From: an uncultured Desulfovibrio sp.
GTDB taxonomy: Bacteria > Desulfobacterota > Desulfovibrionia > Desulfovibrionales > Desulfovibrionaceae
Assembly (NCBI GenBank): GCA_913060505.1
Contig: CAJXRQ010000010.1
Location: 1-64,000, forward strand
Length of the DNA stretch: 64,000 nt
Reading direction: 5' to 3'
A program made the position numbers and the translations under genes. Shown here in pieces: positions 49,431 to 58,290 of the stretch. The first letter of the stretch is position 1. Each line of letters opens with the position of its first letter. The notes under the pieces were generated by a model. That model ran no database searches, was not told the DNA's origin, and was given only the letters and a program-made list of their open reading frames with translations.

Positions 49431-52019
49431 TCAGGTGCCACGCTTTTTTAGAACGCTTTCTGATTTTTCAGGAGTCTTTTTTTTATGCGGAGGTTTTGCC
49501 GTGCCCAGAAATAGTTGGAAAAGCTTGGCGTCCACATCTCGGGGATTGAGGGAAAGGGCCTTTCGGTATTCCGTACGGGCTGCCTCAAGGCGGTTTTCAA
49601 GGAAACAGGCATATCCCTTGAAAAGGTGGGTTTCTGCAAGGGTGGCGCGCTGCAACTCTTTTCCAAACGGATCATGTGGGTTCTTGTCCGGTGGGATCAG
49701 GAAGGTTCTGCCCGTGTTCACATGTCGCAGGGTGGCAGGCATGTCTTCCCTGTAGTGAAGATAGTGGAGGCTCCGCGGAATGGAGTATTCGATGTAGGGT
49801 TTGTCGTCGGTGACGACCTGTGCCCCCGCAGCAAATGTGTTCCATTCCTTTCGGTTCATGAGAAAGTGCGAAAGCAATGCAAAAGGGCTGTCCAGCCCGG
49901 TGTCCAGTAAATCCTGCCGCAGGTTGCCGGAATTCATGACGGACTGGATTTTTCCCCAATCGGCTTTCAGCGGTTCCCTGGTGCCTATCAAGGCGAGGAT
50001 ATCCGGCGTTGCACACCAGAGAGAGGTATGCGGAAAGACGTTGCCAAAGGTCGCCATGATACCACGGAGTTCTTTTTCCGGGAGGTCTTTCATGGATACC
50101 CATTGGCACATCATGCCGTTTGCTCGCAGCCTGCTCAGGCAGAGTGAGTAGTATTCCCGGGAATACAGATTTCCCATTCCCGCCAGGGCAGCATTGTAGA
50201 GATCTCCCACAATGAGGTCGAAAGGTTGGCCATGCTCCAGCAGATAGTGTCGACCGTCCTCCCGGATCAGGGATATGTGATGATTATGCAGGATGTCCCT
50301 GTTTTCCGAGGCGAAGAAGCGGCTCGCATTCATGACGCCCTGTGATATTTCGCAACAGGTTATGTCTGCCGGGTATGCCGTGGCGGTGCCCGGGGTGATG
50401 CCCGTTCCCATGCCCACGAAGAGAATCCTTTCTGGCGAATTGCAGAGCAGGATCGGTAAATGGGCCTGTAACTTCTGGATTCTTTTCATGACCGGCGAGG
50501 TATCGCCTATGTACTGGAAAAAAGTGGTCATAAGCCTGCGAACGTGGTTTTGCGTACTTTGCAGGATCATGACGTTGTTATCCAGCCCTTCATGGTAATA
50601 GAGGAGATTCCACGGTTTTTTCAGTCTGTGGGCCATGGCCCGGGTGGTGAGATCTCCGGGGATCAGAAAAAACAGCAGAGCCAGAGCACTTGTCGTGATT
50701 ACCAGCATTTGGCGTTTTTTCGGGATCGAAAGTCGTGACACGCCCACGGCATACAGTGCCAGAAAGCCGTTTGTTGCTCCCAGAAGATCAAGCGAGTTCT
50801 GTATGCCGAGATAAGGGAGCAACAAGAGCCCGGCAGCCAGTGAACCAATGACACAGCCCACGGTGTTGAAGGTGTAGAGAGTTCCAACGTTTTTGCCGAC
50901 CCTGTTTCTTCCGCCGCCCCATATTCGGTTGGCAAGCGGAAACATGGCCCCGAGCAGGATGGACGGCACCAAAACAAGGATGCTCGAAAAAAACAGCATT
51001 TCCAGTAGTTGGCTCCCCAGGGATATTCCCAGGAGCCGGTTCATTGCACTCTGCAACGCGGGGAAGGCGTTGTACGGAAGCAGCATTGATTCTGCCCAGA
51101 CTGAAAGTCCTGCCTGCATCCCTCCAAACCAGAGCAGGGGGTGCGAAACCGTATCGGCTTTTTTCCGAAACAAGAGACTTCCCAAAGCCATGCCGCCCAG
51201 ACAGGTTCCCAGCATGGCGGCAAATCCATAGCTTGTTCCGATGAACGTGTTGGACAACAGCCGAATCCAGAGCACTTCGTAGGCCAGTCCGGTGGCTCCG
51301 GAAACGGCATAGGCGAGCAGGAACCATCGCGGCGGCACATGGGACGGATGCTTGCTGCTGGAAGTGTCTGTGGTTTTCTTGCGAGCCATATTCCCGGCAG
51401 GTGAGGTGATTGCAACTTTTTCCGATAACAGGAAAAAACAGCAAAAAAAGATACCGATGTTGATTGCGACTGCCATGTACGTGGTTTCGAGCAGGCCAAG
51501 AATTTCAATGGAGTAGAATCCGCTGAAAATGCAACCGGAAAACGCACCCAACGTATTCAGGCCATACAAAATCCCAATTGGAGTGCCGAGTTTTTGCGGT
51601 TGCCTGACCACGGCTCGGGTCAGGACCGGCAGCGTACCGCCCATGAGCATGGCAGGAATCAGCAGGAAAATGGCGGCAATGGCGATTTTGAGAAACAGGT
51701 TTTCGGAAATCCCCGAAATGCGGGACAATGCAGGATACCACTGCTGAAGGTGAGGGAGCACTGTGCTCACCACCAATGCCGAGATGCCTATGCCTGCCTC
51801 CAGAAGCGCATACATTTTCAGAGGGAAGGAAACCTTGTCTGCCCGTGATCCGAAGAATCGTGCGCCAAGGGCAAGGCCGCCCATGAATACTCCCATGACG
51901 ATGCTTGCTGCGACGATGGTGCTGCCGAGGCTTGTGGCGAGCATCCTGCCCCAGACGATTTCATAAATCAGTCCGGTGGCACCGGAGAGAATGAAAGCCA
52001 ATTTCAGTAGCCAGTGCAT
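49431..52019 (-). CDS. Spermidine-synthase-like methyltransferase fused to a large membrane domain
   Basis: 862 residues if started at ATG 52019 (GGAAG upstream); starts at 52067, 52073 or 52151 are possible. Two homologous membrane blocks, each opening with the same motif (LSGATGLIYEIVWGRML near residue 11, VSGATGLAYEVLWIRLL near 240) and holding about six segments; then a soluble Rossmann-type domain about 510-740 (ILFVGMGTGITPGTA, ADITCCEISQGV, REDGRHYLLE, DLIVGDLYNAA) like SpeE; a C-terminal TPR-like tail (GYACFLENRLEAARTEYRKALSLNP). Members without a clear polyamine role occur widely; the true substrate may be lipid or cell-surface linked (inference). Confidence 0.8.
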   Translation of the reverse strand: MHWLLKLAFILSGATGLIYEIVWGRMLATSLGSTIVAASIVMGVFMGGLALGARFFGSRADKVSFPLKMYALLEAGIGISALVVSTVLPHLQQWYPALSRISGISENLFLKIAIAAIFLLIPAMLMGGTLPVLTRAVVRQPQKLGTPIGILYGLNTLGAFSGCIFSGFYSIEILGLLETTYMAVAINIGIFFCCFFLLSEKVAITSPAGNMARKKTTDTSSSKHPSHVPPRWFLLAYAVSGATGLAYEVLWIRLLSNTFIGTSYGFAAMLGTCLGGMALGSLLFRKKADTVSHPLLWFGGMQAGLSVWAESMLLPYNAFPALQSAMNRLLGISLGSQLLEMLFFSSILVLVPSILLGAMFPLANRIWGGGRNRVGKNVGTLYTFNTVGCVIGSLAAGLLLLPYLGIQNSLDLLGATNGFLALYAVGVSRLSIPKKRQMLVITTSALALLFFLIPGDLTTRAMAHRLKKPWNLLYYHEGLDNNVMILQSTQNHVRRLMTTFFQYIGDTSPVMKRIQKLQAHLPILLCNSPERILFVGMGTGITPGTATAYPADITCCEISQGVMNASRFFASENRDILHNHHISLIREDGRHYLLEHGQPFDLIVGDLYNAALAGMGNLYSREYYSLCLSRLRANGMMCQWVSMKDLPEKELRGIMATFGNVFPHTSLWCATPDILALIGTREPLKADWGKIQSVMNSGNLRQDLLDTGLDSPFALLSHFLMNRKEWNTFAAGAQVVTDDKPYIEYSIPRSLHYLHYREDMPATLRHVNTGRTFLIPPDKNPHDPFGKELQRATLAETHLFKGYACFLENRLEAARTEYRKALSLNPRDVDAKLFQLFLGTAKPPHKKKTPEKSESVLKKRGT

Positions 52020-52253
52020 AGTTCTTCCGTCCAAATCGATTGTAGCGAAAGTGTGTTTCGTCTTCATTGCCATGCCGCTCACACGCGAAGGAGGACAATT
52101 ACCTGCTGTTCCGCCAGCTTTAGTACGCTTTTGAAGGATGGGGATCAACATCTGCCCACTTGGGCGGCGGGGCAGAAGTCGAGAGAGGGGTATAATGGAT
52201 GATATTTGACATCGGGATGTTGCTTTTGCAACGGACTGGGTGCTTTGTTTTTT

Positions 52254-52911
52254 TCATAATCTGTAAATGAGTATAAGAGATCGAAGAAATTTCGACCGGC
52301 AGAGTTTGGGAGAGCTCTGGTCGAAGAGGTCGTTTACAATCCGCAATCGCGGCTCCCGGGAATGGATATCCAATGAGTTCTGAGGCACGGAAACCCACAT
52401 TGTCGAGGCGCGTCCTGATTTTCGACAGTTTTCGGTGACGGCATTGTCGTGGGTCAGAAGGTCGTCGGCCTTGTAATTGTCGATTTCCGTATTGATGCCC
52501 CAATAGCTGCCCCTGCATTTCTTTTCCCGAAAGTCGGAAATGAGTTTGCGTTTGCGCAAGGCGCGCGTCGGGTCGGTAATGATGTCCATGACGCGCACGG
52601 TCTGGCGCACGGGAAGCATCGGCGGTTTTTGTGATCATTTTAGGGGAGCGCCCGCACCACTGACCAGCACGGTGTTGCAGCTATCCCATATTTTTTCCAA
52701 TTCCATGTTGTCATACACACCGCCATCCGTGCGGTAGAGCTTTGAACGGTACTGTTTGTCGGGGAACAGATGCGCTGGTGATGATTGAGGTCTTCCTCAG
52801 GTAGCCAAGCTCGTTGAGACGCCACAGCGAACCGAGGTTGTAAAGGATTGCCCGAAACCCTCACCCGGACAAGGCCAAACCGATGTCATAACCGTTTGCG
52901 CTTTCTCCCAT
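52254..52911 (-). pseudogene. Degenerate patatin-like phospholipase gene
   Basis: The minus strand starts at ATG 52911 after GGGAGG and reads MGESANGYDIGLALSG, a stop (TGA) in place of a glycine codon, then GFRAILYNLGSLWRLNELGY: the glycine-rich oxyanion motif of patatins. After about 50 codons the middle of the protein, which should hold GxSxG, is missing; a shifted frame resumes with YRTDGGVYDNM (catalytic Asp motif DGG) and VLVSGAGAPLK, another TGA, then RQTVRVMDII and GSYWGINTEIDNY, and a final frameshift before LSKIRTRLDNVG. At least two stops, two frame changes and a large deletion make it dead. Confidence 0.78.
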
Positions 52912-53062
52912 GTCCTTACCTCCCTATTTTGGGAAACATGCTTCTTGAGTAATCGTTTGCATAGATTTTTTGGAAGGGGCGGCGGGATACCAGTACAGCG
53001 GATATCAATTGAACGGGAAAAGGTGTGAACCGTACATGGAGAAATCTACAAAAAAGAAAGTG

Positions 53063-53084
53063 GCCCGCCGAAGCGGGCTTTTTC
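53063..53084 (-). terminator. Terminator after the thiaminase-like gene
   Basis: GCCCGC-CGAA-GCGGGC stem; T-rich on both sides (TTTTT on plus, CTTTCTTTTTT on minus). Lies 13 bases past the stop at 53097. Confidence 0.8.
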
Positions 53085-53096
53085 CCAGGTATGTTT

Positions 53097-54440
53097 CTAT
53101 TTGCACGGAGTGTTGCACCCGCAATAGGAGGTGCCACCCTGGCTGGTCCATTGCCCGTTCCAGCCGTTATGGGAGGCGCATGTTTTGGGGCACATCTCTT
53201 CCGCCTGTTTCTGGTTGAAAATGGGGCCGGCATTCTGGTCACAATAGCAGGCCGCGTCGTCGAGGTATTCGCTGGTGAACAGTTTTTTCATTGAGGAAAC
53301 CCACCCGCGAGCATCATTTCCGAGGCTGAACATGATGGGAGAAACGGACTGCACCATGGCATATATTTTCCTGTACATCTCATGGCTTGCCAACTCTTTG
53401 AACGCACTGGTCCTTGTCGGCATGAGGTATTGCGGCCCCTGGTCGCCATAAGGACCGAAGCAGTCCACAATGACTTTTGTGGAAGCCATCAGGTTGGCCA
53501 GCTGGATGGCCAAATCCGTTGTTTCGCGCTCTGCGGTTTTGGGGTGTATCCCGATGACGTCCGCATAGAACAGCGGTTTTTCTATTCCGGTCTTGTTATC
53601 GCCCCAGAGCATGGTTCTGCAGGAGATATTGGCATATTGATCAGAAGGGATGCGGGAAAGGGATTCTGTAAATCCGATATAGGCATTTCCGTGGTTCTCC
53701 CCGAACCATGTGCCACGTTGGTAGGAATCCTCCGTCGAGGCCAGAACGTTTTTAAAGCTGGACATGGCTATGACCTGGCGAATATAGCCGACAACATCCT
53801 GATCTATTTCTTTCTTGCTGATGGGCAGCGGAACCGGGAATTTTGCCAGTTTGCACTCAAGACCCTGCACGTAGTATCCAGCGTTGCTTGAACCGCTGGA
53901 AAAATCGGCCATCAGTCCCGTATTGGCGGGAGGTATTTGATCATAGAATGTGCATGTGCCGAGGGTCTTGACGACCTCGGAAAGAGTTTGCGCCTGTGCC
54001 AGAGCCGTGTTGTCCGAATGATAGAAGAGCACAGTGGTGCAGCCGAGCTGTGGAAGGCCGAGGACGTTATCGCCGCTTGCGATCCCGGCAGCCGCCCACG
54101 GAAGAAAATCGCTGAAGTTGTCCACTTGCGCCTTAGGGATTTTGTGAAGATACCCTTGCGCATTGAATTGATTCAGGAACATGGCGTCGAATACGAAGAG
54201 ATCGTAATCGGGTGAGGGATCAATGCCGTACCCCCCGTCCCATTTTTTGTAGTCAGTCACCCACTCAATGGGCTCGGTATGCGTTTCCGCCCATGCCTTC
54301 GTGATTACCTGCTTGAATTGTTCGACGCGCGGAACATAGGGATAGAGGGCAACTTTCAGGCTTTTGGCAAAGACACTGCTGGAAAGCAGCAAGGTAAGCA
54401 ATACGCCGAAAATAAGTGCAAGATGCTGTCTTTTTTTCAT
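53097..54440 (-). CDS. Secreted thiaminase-I-like protein with C-terminal mannan-binding (MVL-type) domain
   Basis: 447 residues with a signal peptide (LALIFGVLLTLLLSSSVFA). Residues 28-375 resemble thiaminase I, a periplasmic-binding-protein fold: KVALYPYVPRVEQFK, DYDLFVFDAMFLNQF, LGLPQLGCTTVLFY (the Cys in the position of the catalytic nucleophile) and YIGFTESLSRIP (Glu in the position of the general base). Residues about 400-447, CDQNAGPIFNQKQAEEMCP, NGWNGQWTSQGG, CGC, match the short repeat of Microcystis MVL mannan-binding lectin. The fusion suggests a sugar-anchored secreted enzyme. Activity on thiamine is plausible but untested; it could instead be a binding protein. Confidence 0.7.
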   Translation of the reverse strand: MKKRQHLALIFGVLLTLLLSSSVFAKSLKVALYPYVPRVEQFKQVITKAWAETHTEPIEWVTDYKKWDGGYGIDPSPDYDLFVFDAMFLNQFNAQGYLHKIPKAQVDNFSDFLPWAAAGIASGDNVLGLPQLGCTTVLFYHSDNTALAQAQTLSEVVKTLGTCTFYDQIPPANTGLMADFSSGSSNAGYYVQGLECKLAKFPVPLPISKKEIDQDVVGYIRQVIAMSSFKNVLASTEDSYQRGTWFGENHGNAYIGFTESLSRIPSDQYANISCRTMLWGDNKTGIEKPLFYADVIGIHPKTAERETTDLAIQLANLMASTKVIVDCFGPYGDQGPQYLMPTRTSAFKELASHEMYRKIYAMVQSVSPIMFSLGNDARGWVSSMKKLFTSEYLDDAACYCDQNAGPIFNQKQAEEMCPKTCASHNGWNGQWTSQGGTSYCGCNTPCK

Positions 54441-54619
54441 GATCTTCTCCTGTCATGAATTGTTTGACCCGCTCCCCTGCAAACACATGATTCTCCTGTC
54501 GTATCGATAACACTTTTTAACTATAAGTAAACTGTATTTTGAACGTTTGGTTGAAAAAAATACCATGTGCCGTTCAATGTCGATATGAACTGTCTAGTAT
54601 GGTAAAACTGCCGGAATAT

Positions 54620-54651
54620 GGGAAAGAGCCCGCCTTGGCGGACCCTTTCCC
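54620..54651 (-). terminator. Hairpin after the thiaminase-like remnant
   Basis: GGGAAAG...CTTTCCC arms with inner CCGCC/GGCGG pairing; similar in position to the terminator of the intact copy, so possibly a leftover of the duplication. Confidence 0.45.
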
Positions 54652-54675
54652 TTGGTTTGTCAATCTTTGATTGAA

Positions 54676-54920
54676 TCATCGTTGCATGGTTTCCGGACGT
54701 ATTTCAATGATATCCGTGTAGAACAAGGGTTGTTGTATGCCCGCCAAAACGTTGCCCCACGGCATAACCTTGCAGGCTATGTTTGCATATTGGTCGGGTG
54801 GAATACGGGAAAGGAATTCCGTGAATCCGATGTTGGCCCTGCCATACCCTTTTCCGAACCATTCGCCGCGCTGGTAGGGGATTTCGGAACGGCACAAAAT
54901 GTTTTCAAGACTTGATGTGC
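54676..54920 (-). pseudogene. Truncated remnant of a second thiaminase-I-like gene
   Basis: The minus strand reads TSSLENILCRSEIPYQRGE and on to GFTEFLSRIPPDQYANIA and KPLFY-type QQPLFYTDIIEIRPETMQR, about 80 residues clearly homologous to the middle of the intact gene at 53097 (which has QRGTWFGENHGNAYIGFTES). No start, no N-terminal half, and the C-terminal lectin part is absent (stop at 54676). It lies directly upstream of the intact copy, so it is probably the decayed product of a tandem duplication. Confidence 0.75.
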
Positions 54921-55035
54921 GATTCTTCGCACGTGTGGGCGAAAGTCTTTACGTATTGCTGTCTCCCTGGCGCAGATGGAGTATTCGCTTTTGGAATATT
55001 CTGTGGAATTTCAGAAAAAATAAGCGGGAAAATCG

Positions 55036-56082
55036 TTACATCATTTGCAACTTGCGGGAACAGATGGGGCAATGCTGATCCGCAGACAGAGCTGCAGATT
55101 TGGCATTGCAGCGGCGGCAACGTCCGATAGTCCCACTGAACAATGTGACTGATGCTGTTGATGCGGCTGTTTCGAGCGTGGCTTCCGCGCGCTCCAGAAA
55201 ACCGGTGCGGCATACCCGGAGGCAGGAACCGCAATCCATACAGAGCATGCTTTTGAACGTGAGCGAACAGGAGTTGCCATCCTCTTTAATGGACAATGCG
55301 TTGGTAGGACATATCCGTACACAGGCTGCACAGGCTGTGCACGTCCCATTGCCTTGGATATTTCCCGCTACAAAATCTTTGGGGAGCGGTCCGCTTGCTT
55401 TCAGTTCTTTCAACAACGTCGCAAGATGTGTTCTTTTGTTTTCGGATGCGGCGGGAGCAGATTTTGCTGTCTGGGGTTCGGTATGTGCAGCGGATTCCCT
55501 GCCCCTGAACATACCGAGAAAATCCCTGCGGGAAACTGTATGCCCGTGAGACTGTTTTTCTGGTGAGTCGATCCGCGAGGCTCTGCAGACAACAGTAAAA
55601 GGCGTTGTTTCAGAGGCGACGGCGGAATTGGCTATAATGGCGTTGGCCTGTTTGGCCGCTTGGTGGATCGCGGTGCCGCTATCTCCTTGTTTGCAGCTAC
55701 CGCAATCCCCGCAGACCAGAGTGATGGCTTTCCTGTTCATGAGCCAAAGCTCAAGCAGAATATCCACCCCCAGGCCTGCGAGGCATGCCCGAAAGGGCAT
55801 TTCGGTATCCACTCCCTTGTGAGCGGAAGGGCAAAGGAGGATCTCAGGGCACTTACCTTTTTTCCTCAATTGCCTGAGCAGCGAGTCACAGGTCGGGAGG
55901 GCGAGCGCCCCGGATGGGCACACAGAGGCGCACGCCCCGCAATCCCGACAGACTTCGGCCCTGATGGCGGGGCCGTCATGGAGGAGTATGGCTTCCGAAG
56001 GACAGACCGTTAAACACCTGCCGCAACTGCCCCCGAGCGTTTCGGGGCACAAGGAGTTGTTCACGACAAGTGTTCGGTGCAT
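55036..56082 (-). CDS. Multi-cluster ferredoxin-like protein of the DMSO reductase operon
   Basis: 348 residues. Four groups of [4Fe-4S] cysteines: CPETLGGSCGRCLTVCP, CRDCGACASVCP, CTACAACVRICP and CMDCGSCLRVC, plus CGDCGSC in the middle and a C-terminal zinc-ribbon-like CRRCNAK...CPIC. An internal SRRDFLGMF resembles a Tat-type motif but is not N-terminal. No signal peptide, so probably cytoplasmic. Last gene of the dms unit, 8 bases after the chaperone gene. Similar polyferredoxins accompany TorD-type chaperones in some anaerobes; a role in electron supply or maturation is inferred. Confidence 0.8.
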   Translation of the reverse strand: MHRTLVVNNSLCPETLGGSCGRCLTVCPSEAILLHDGPAIRAEVCRDCGACASVCPSGALALPTCDSLLRQLRKKGKCPEILLCPSAHKGVDTEMPFRACLAGLGVDILLELWLMNRKAITLVCGDCGSCKQGDSGTAIHQAAKQANAIIANSAVASETTPFTVVCRASRIDSPEKQSHGHTVSRRDFLGMFRGRESAAHTEPQTAKSAPAASENKRTHLATLLKELKASGPLPKDFVAGNIQGNGTCTACAACVRICPTNALSIKEDGNSCSLTFKSMLCMDCGSCLRVCRTGFLERAEATLETAASTASVTLFSGTIGRCRRCNAKSAALSADQHCPICSRKLQMM

Positions 56083-56090
56083 GGCCCGTC

Positions 56091-56738
56091 CTAGGCGCTT
56101 GTTTCCTGCAAAACGTTTTCGGCCCGTGCGATAGTTGCTTCGCTCAGACGGGCTATCGCGCCATATGGGGAGGAGTCGGCGCGATCAGCCACAGTGTGCA
56201 GGAATCGGGAAGCCCAAAGGGAAAGATGAACTTTGAGAAAATCGGCGGCAGTTGCCGCGTGCTCTTGGGCAGCCTTGTCGTCGCCGTGGAAAAGGGCGTC
56301 TGTTGCACAGCCCATGACGCCTCCGAGAAACGACATTTCAAGACCGATGTGATCGTCGGGTTCGTGTTCAGGATTTGGCGAAGCCAAACCGTATTTTGCA
56401 TACCGCTCGCGAACGTCGAACATGGGGCCGTCAAAGAGCAGATGTTCCTTGGTGGTCCAAACGGATTCCCACAGGGGAATGGCGTTGGCCGGTCCTATGA
56501 ACAGCTCCGTGTACTCCGAGTTCAGTTCCTTCAGGCAGGATTCGTCGTAGTCACGGAAATATTTCGTCAGCAAATCCAGAGCCGCAGCGTCTTCCTTTCC
56601 CTGGGATGGAACAGGCCACTGCTCAAAGACCCGGGCGTTCTTGATCTGAAGCATGAGATCGTTGCTCGGGGCTTCAAGGAAAAGCCTTGCAAGGAAATTC
56701 AAGGTCATGGCGCAAGCGCCGAATTTTTGTGCGTTCAT
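56091..56738 (-). CDS. TorD/DmsD-family chaperone
   Basis: 215 residues from ATG 56738; the frame extends upstream without support. All-alpha protein with LNSEYTELFIGPANAIPLWESVW, where the family motif E-Y-x-x-L-F-x-G-P is plain, and DDHIGLEMSFLGGVM, the D-H-I/L-x-x-E motif. Such chaperones bind the Tat signal of DmsA-type subunits and help insert the molybdenum cofactor. Sits between dmsC and the ferredoxin gene. Confidence 0.88.
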   Translation of the reverse strand: MNAQKFGACAMTLNFLARLFLEAPSNDLMLQIKNARVFEQWPVPSQGKEDAAALDLLTKYFRDYDESCLKELNSEYTELFIGPANAIPLWESVWTTKEHLLFDGPMFDVRERYAKYGLASPNPEHEPDDHIGLEMSFLGGVMGCATDALFHGDDKAAQEHAATAADFLKVHLSLWASRFLHTVADRADSSPYGAIARLSEATIARAENVLQETSA

Positions 56739-56749
56739 GTTGTTCTTGT

Positions 56750-56773
56750 GGCCCGGAGGCGAACCCCCGGGCC
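56750..56773. terminator. GC-rich hairpin between dmsC and the chaperone gene
   Basis: GGCCCGGAGG-CGAA-CCCCCGGGCC, one mismatch. Followed by TTTT only on the plus strand, so within the minus-strand operon it probably modulates or processes the mRNA. Confidence 0.5.
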
Positions 56774-56785
56774 TTTTGTATGAAG

Positions 56786-57652
56786 TTAGATGCCGATGCG
56801 CATGTAGGTTCCGTAGAACATGAGCCTGCCGATGATTTCTCCGGCCAGCACCAGCACAAGGGCGCAGAGCGCGGGATTGGCAATGAGCCTGATCTGCTTG
56901 GCGCCCATGGCCTTGACCGCAAACCAGCTGAAGAGCCCCACGCCGGCGCAAACCATGATGATCCATGCCACGAGGCCGTCGATGCCCTTGTCGGCCACCA
57001 TGTGCAGGGCGTTCATGCCGTAATTGTCGGTGTTGTTCAGGGCGTTCATGCTCAGGACAATGCCGAGGAATTTCAGGGTCAGCCCTACCAGTGCGGCAAT
57101 GCAGAACACGCCTGCCATGGAGGAACAGCCTTCTGCATCCTTGCAGAAACGGTTTTCCATGCTGCCGAGAACGCCGCAGGAAACCGCGCCGGAAAGGAGC
57201 ATGGTCCCGAAGAATCCGACGGAGGTGGCCACAGAGTTCCAGACGGGAACCGTGGGAAGCAGGTAGACTCTGGTCATGACAAAGATTGCGCCGAGTCCTA
57301 CGACAATGGCTGCCAGCGACAGTGGCGTTGCAGCACTTTCGGGAGCTTTGCGGCGTTGCAGCACCAGCAGCAGGATCACTGCGAAGAAGCAGCCGGTCAC
57401 GAGGATTTCACGGCTGAGCCAGGACGAACCAAGGTTCAGAATGGTGAAAACGCTGTGCATCGGCGTACCGAGGTGCGTCAGGGACAGAATCAGGCCCAGT
57501 GCGGTCAGCACGCATGCTGCCGGAGCCTGCCAGCTCAAATGTGCACCGCTTCCCTTGACCAGAATGCGGGTGAGTTCGGATATGACGACAATCCCCACAG
57601 CAGCCTGCGTGAGGACGGTGAAGAGTACAAGACTCCATTCACTGGAAAACAT
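56786..57652 (-). CDS. dmsC: DMSO reductase membrane anchor subunit
   Basis: 288 residues, about eight membrane segments. DmsC-like: EWSLVLFTVLTQAAVGI at the start, SLTHLGTPMHSVFTILNLGSSWLSREI (the conserved L-S-R-E motif) and GEIIGRLMFYGTYMRIGI at the end. Oxidises menaquinol and passes electrons to DmsB. The start is 2 bases after the dmsB stop. Confidence 0.9.
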   Translation of the reverse strand: MFSSEWSLVLFTVLTQAAVGIVVISELTRILVKGSGAHLSWQAPAACVLTALGLILSLTHLGTPMHSVFTILNLGSSWLSREILVTGCFFAVILLLVLQRRKAPESAATPLSLAAIVVGLGAIFVMTRVYLLPTVPVWNSVATSVGFFGTMLLSGAVSCGVLGSMENRFCKDAEGCSSMAGVFCIAALVGLTLKFLGIVLSMNALNNTDNYGMNALHMVADKGIDGLVAWIIMVCAGVGLFSWFAVKAMGAKQIRLIANPALCALVLVLAGEIIGRLMFYGTYMRIGI

Positions 57653-57654
57653 GG

Positions 57655-58275
57655 TTACACCTCCTCGGGGTTGCTGATTTTTCCTGCCTTGGAACCAGCC
57701 GGTTTCGCGTTGCGGTTCGGCTTCACCAGCAGGTTGGGCTGGGTGATGGACGGGTCCGGCAGGGGGGCGAGGAGTTGGGCTTCGCCATACTTGGCGACAA
57801 GCTCGTCAAGCTCTCCGTAGTGAAGAGCCCTTGTCGGGCAGGCCGAGACGCACGCCGGGTCCATGCCTTTTTCCAGGTAGTCCCTGCAGAAGTCGCACTT
57901 GGTCATCTTGCCCAGTTTTTCATTGAACTGGGGAGCGGAATAGGGGCATCCCCATTCGCAGTAACGGCAGCCCACACATTTGTTGTGGTCTACGCTGACG
58001 ATGCCGTCCGGTCCCTTGTGCATGGCCGTGGTGGGACAGGAACGGACGCAGATGGGGTTTTCGCAATGGTTGCAGGCGATGGACAGGTAGTATGTGAACA
58101 CGTTTTGTTCATATGCTCCCGTAGCCGTTCTGACCCAATCCCCTCCGGTGTATTCGGAGACCCTTCTGAAGTGTACACCGCTCGGAAGGTCATGTTTGTC
58201 GATGCAAGCGATCATGCAGGTCTTGCAGCCGGTACAGGCCGTAGTATCTAAATAAAAAGCCGGTCTTTTGAGCAT
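57655..58275 (-). CDS. dmsB: DMSO reductase iron-sulfur subunit
   Basis: 206 residues. Four ferredoxin-type groups: CTGCKTCMIACID, CNHCENPICVRSCPT, CVGCRYCEWGCPY, CDFCRDYLEKGMDPACVSACPT, as in DmsB with four [4Fe-4S] clusters. No signal peptide; exported with DmsA. 15 bases after dmsA. Confidence 0.92.
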   Translation of the reverse strand: MLKRPAFYLDTTACTGCKTCMIACIDKHDLPSGVHFRRVSEYTGGDWVRTATGAYEQNVFTYYLSIACNHCENPICVRSCPTTAMHKGPDGIVSVDHNKCVGCRYCEWGCPYSAPQFNEKLGKMTKCDFCRDYLEKGMDPACVSACPTRALHYGELDELVAKYGEAQLLAPLPDPSITQPNLLVKPNRNAKPAGSKAGKISNPEEV

Positions 58276-58290
58276 TGTTGCAAGACTCCT

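Noticed and set aside
52120..52638. 172-codon minus-strand frame as an intact gene
   Set aside because: Its middle reads as one frame of the broken patatin gene; the rest has no family resemblance.
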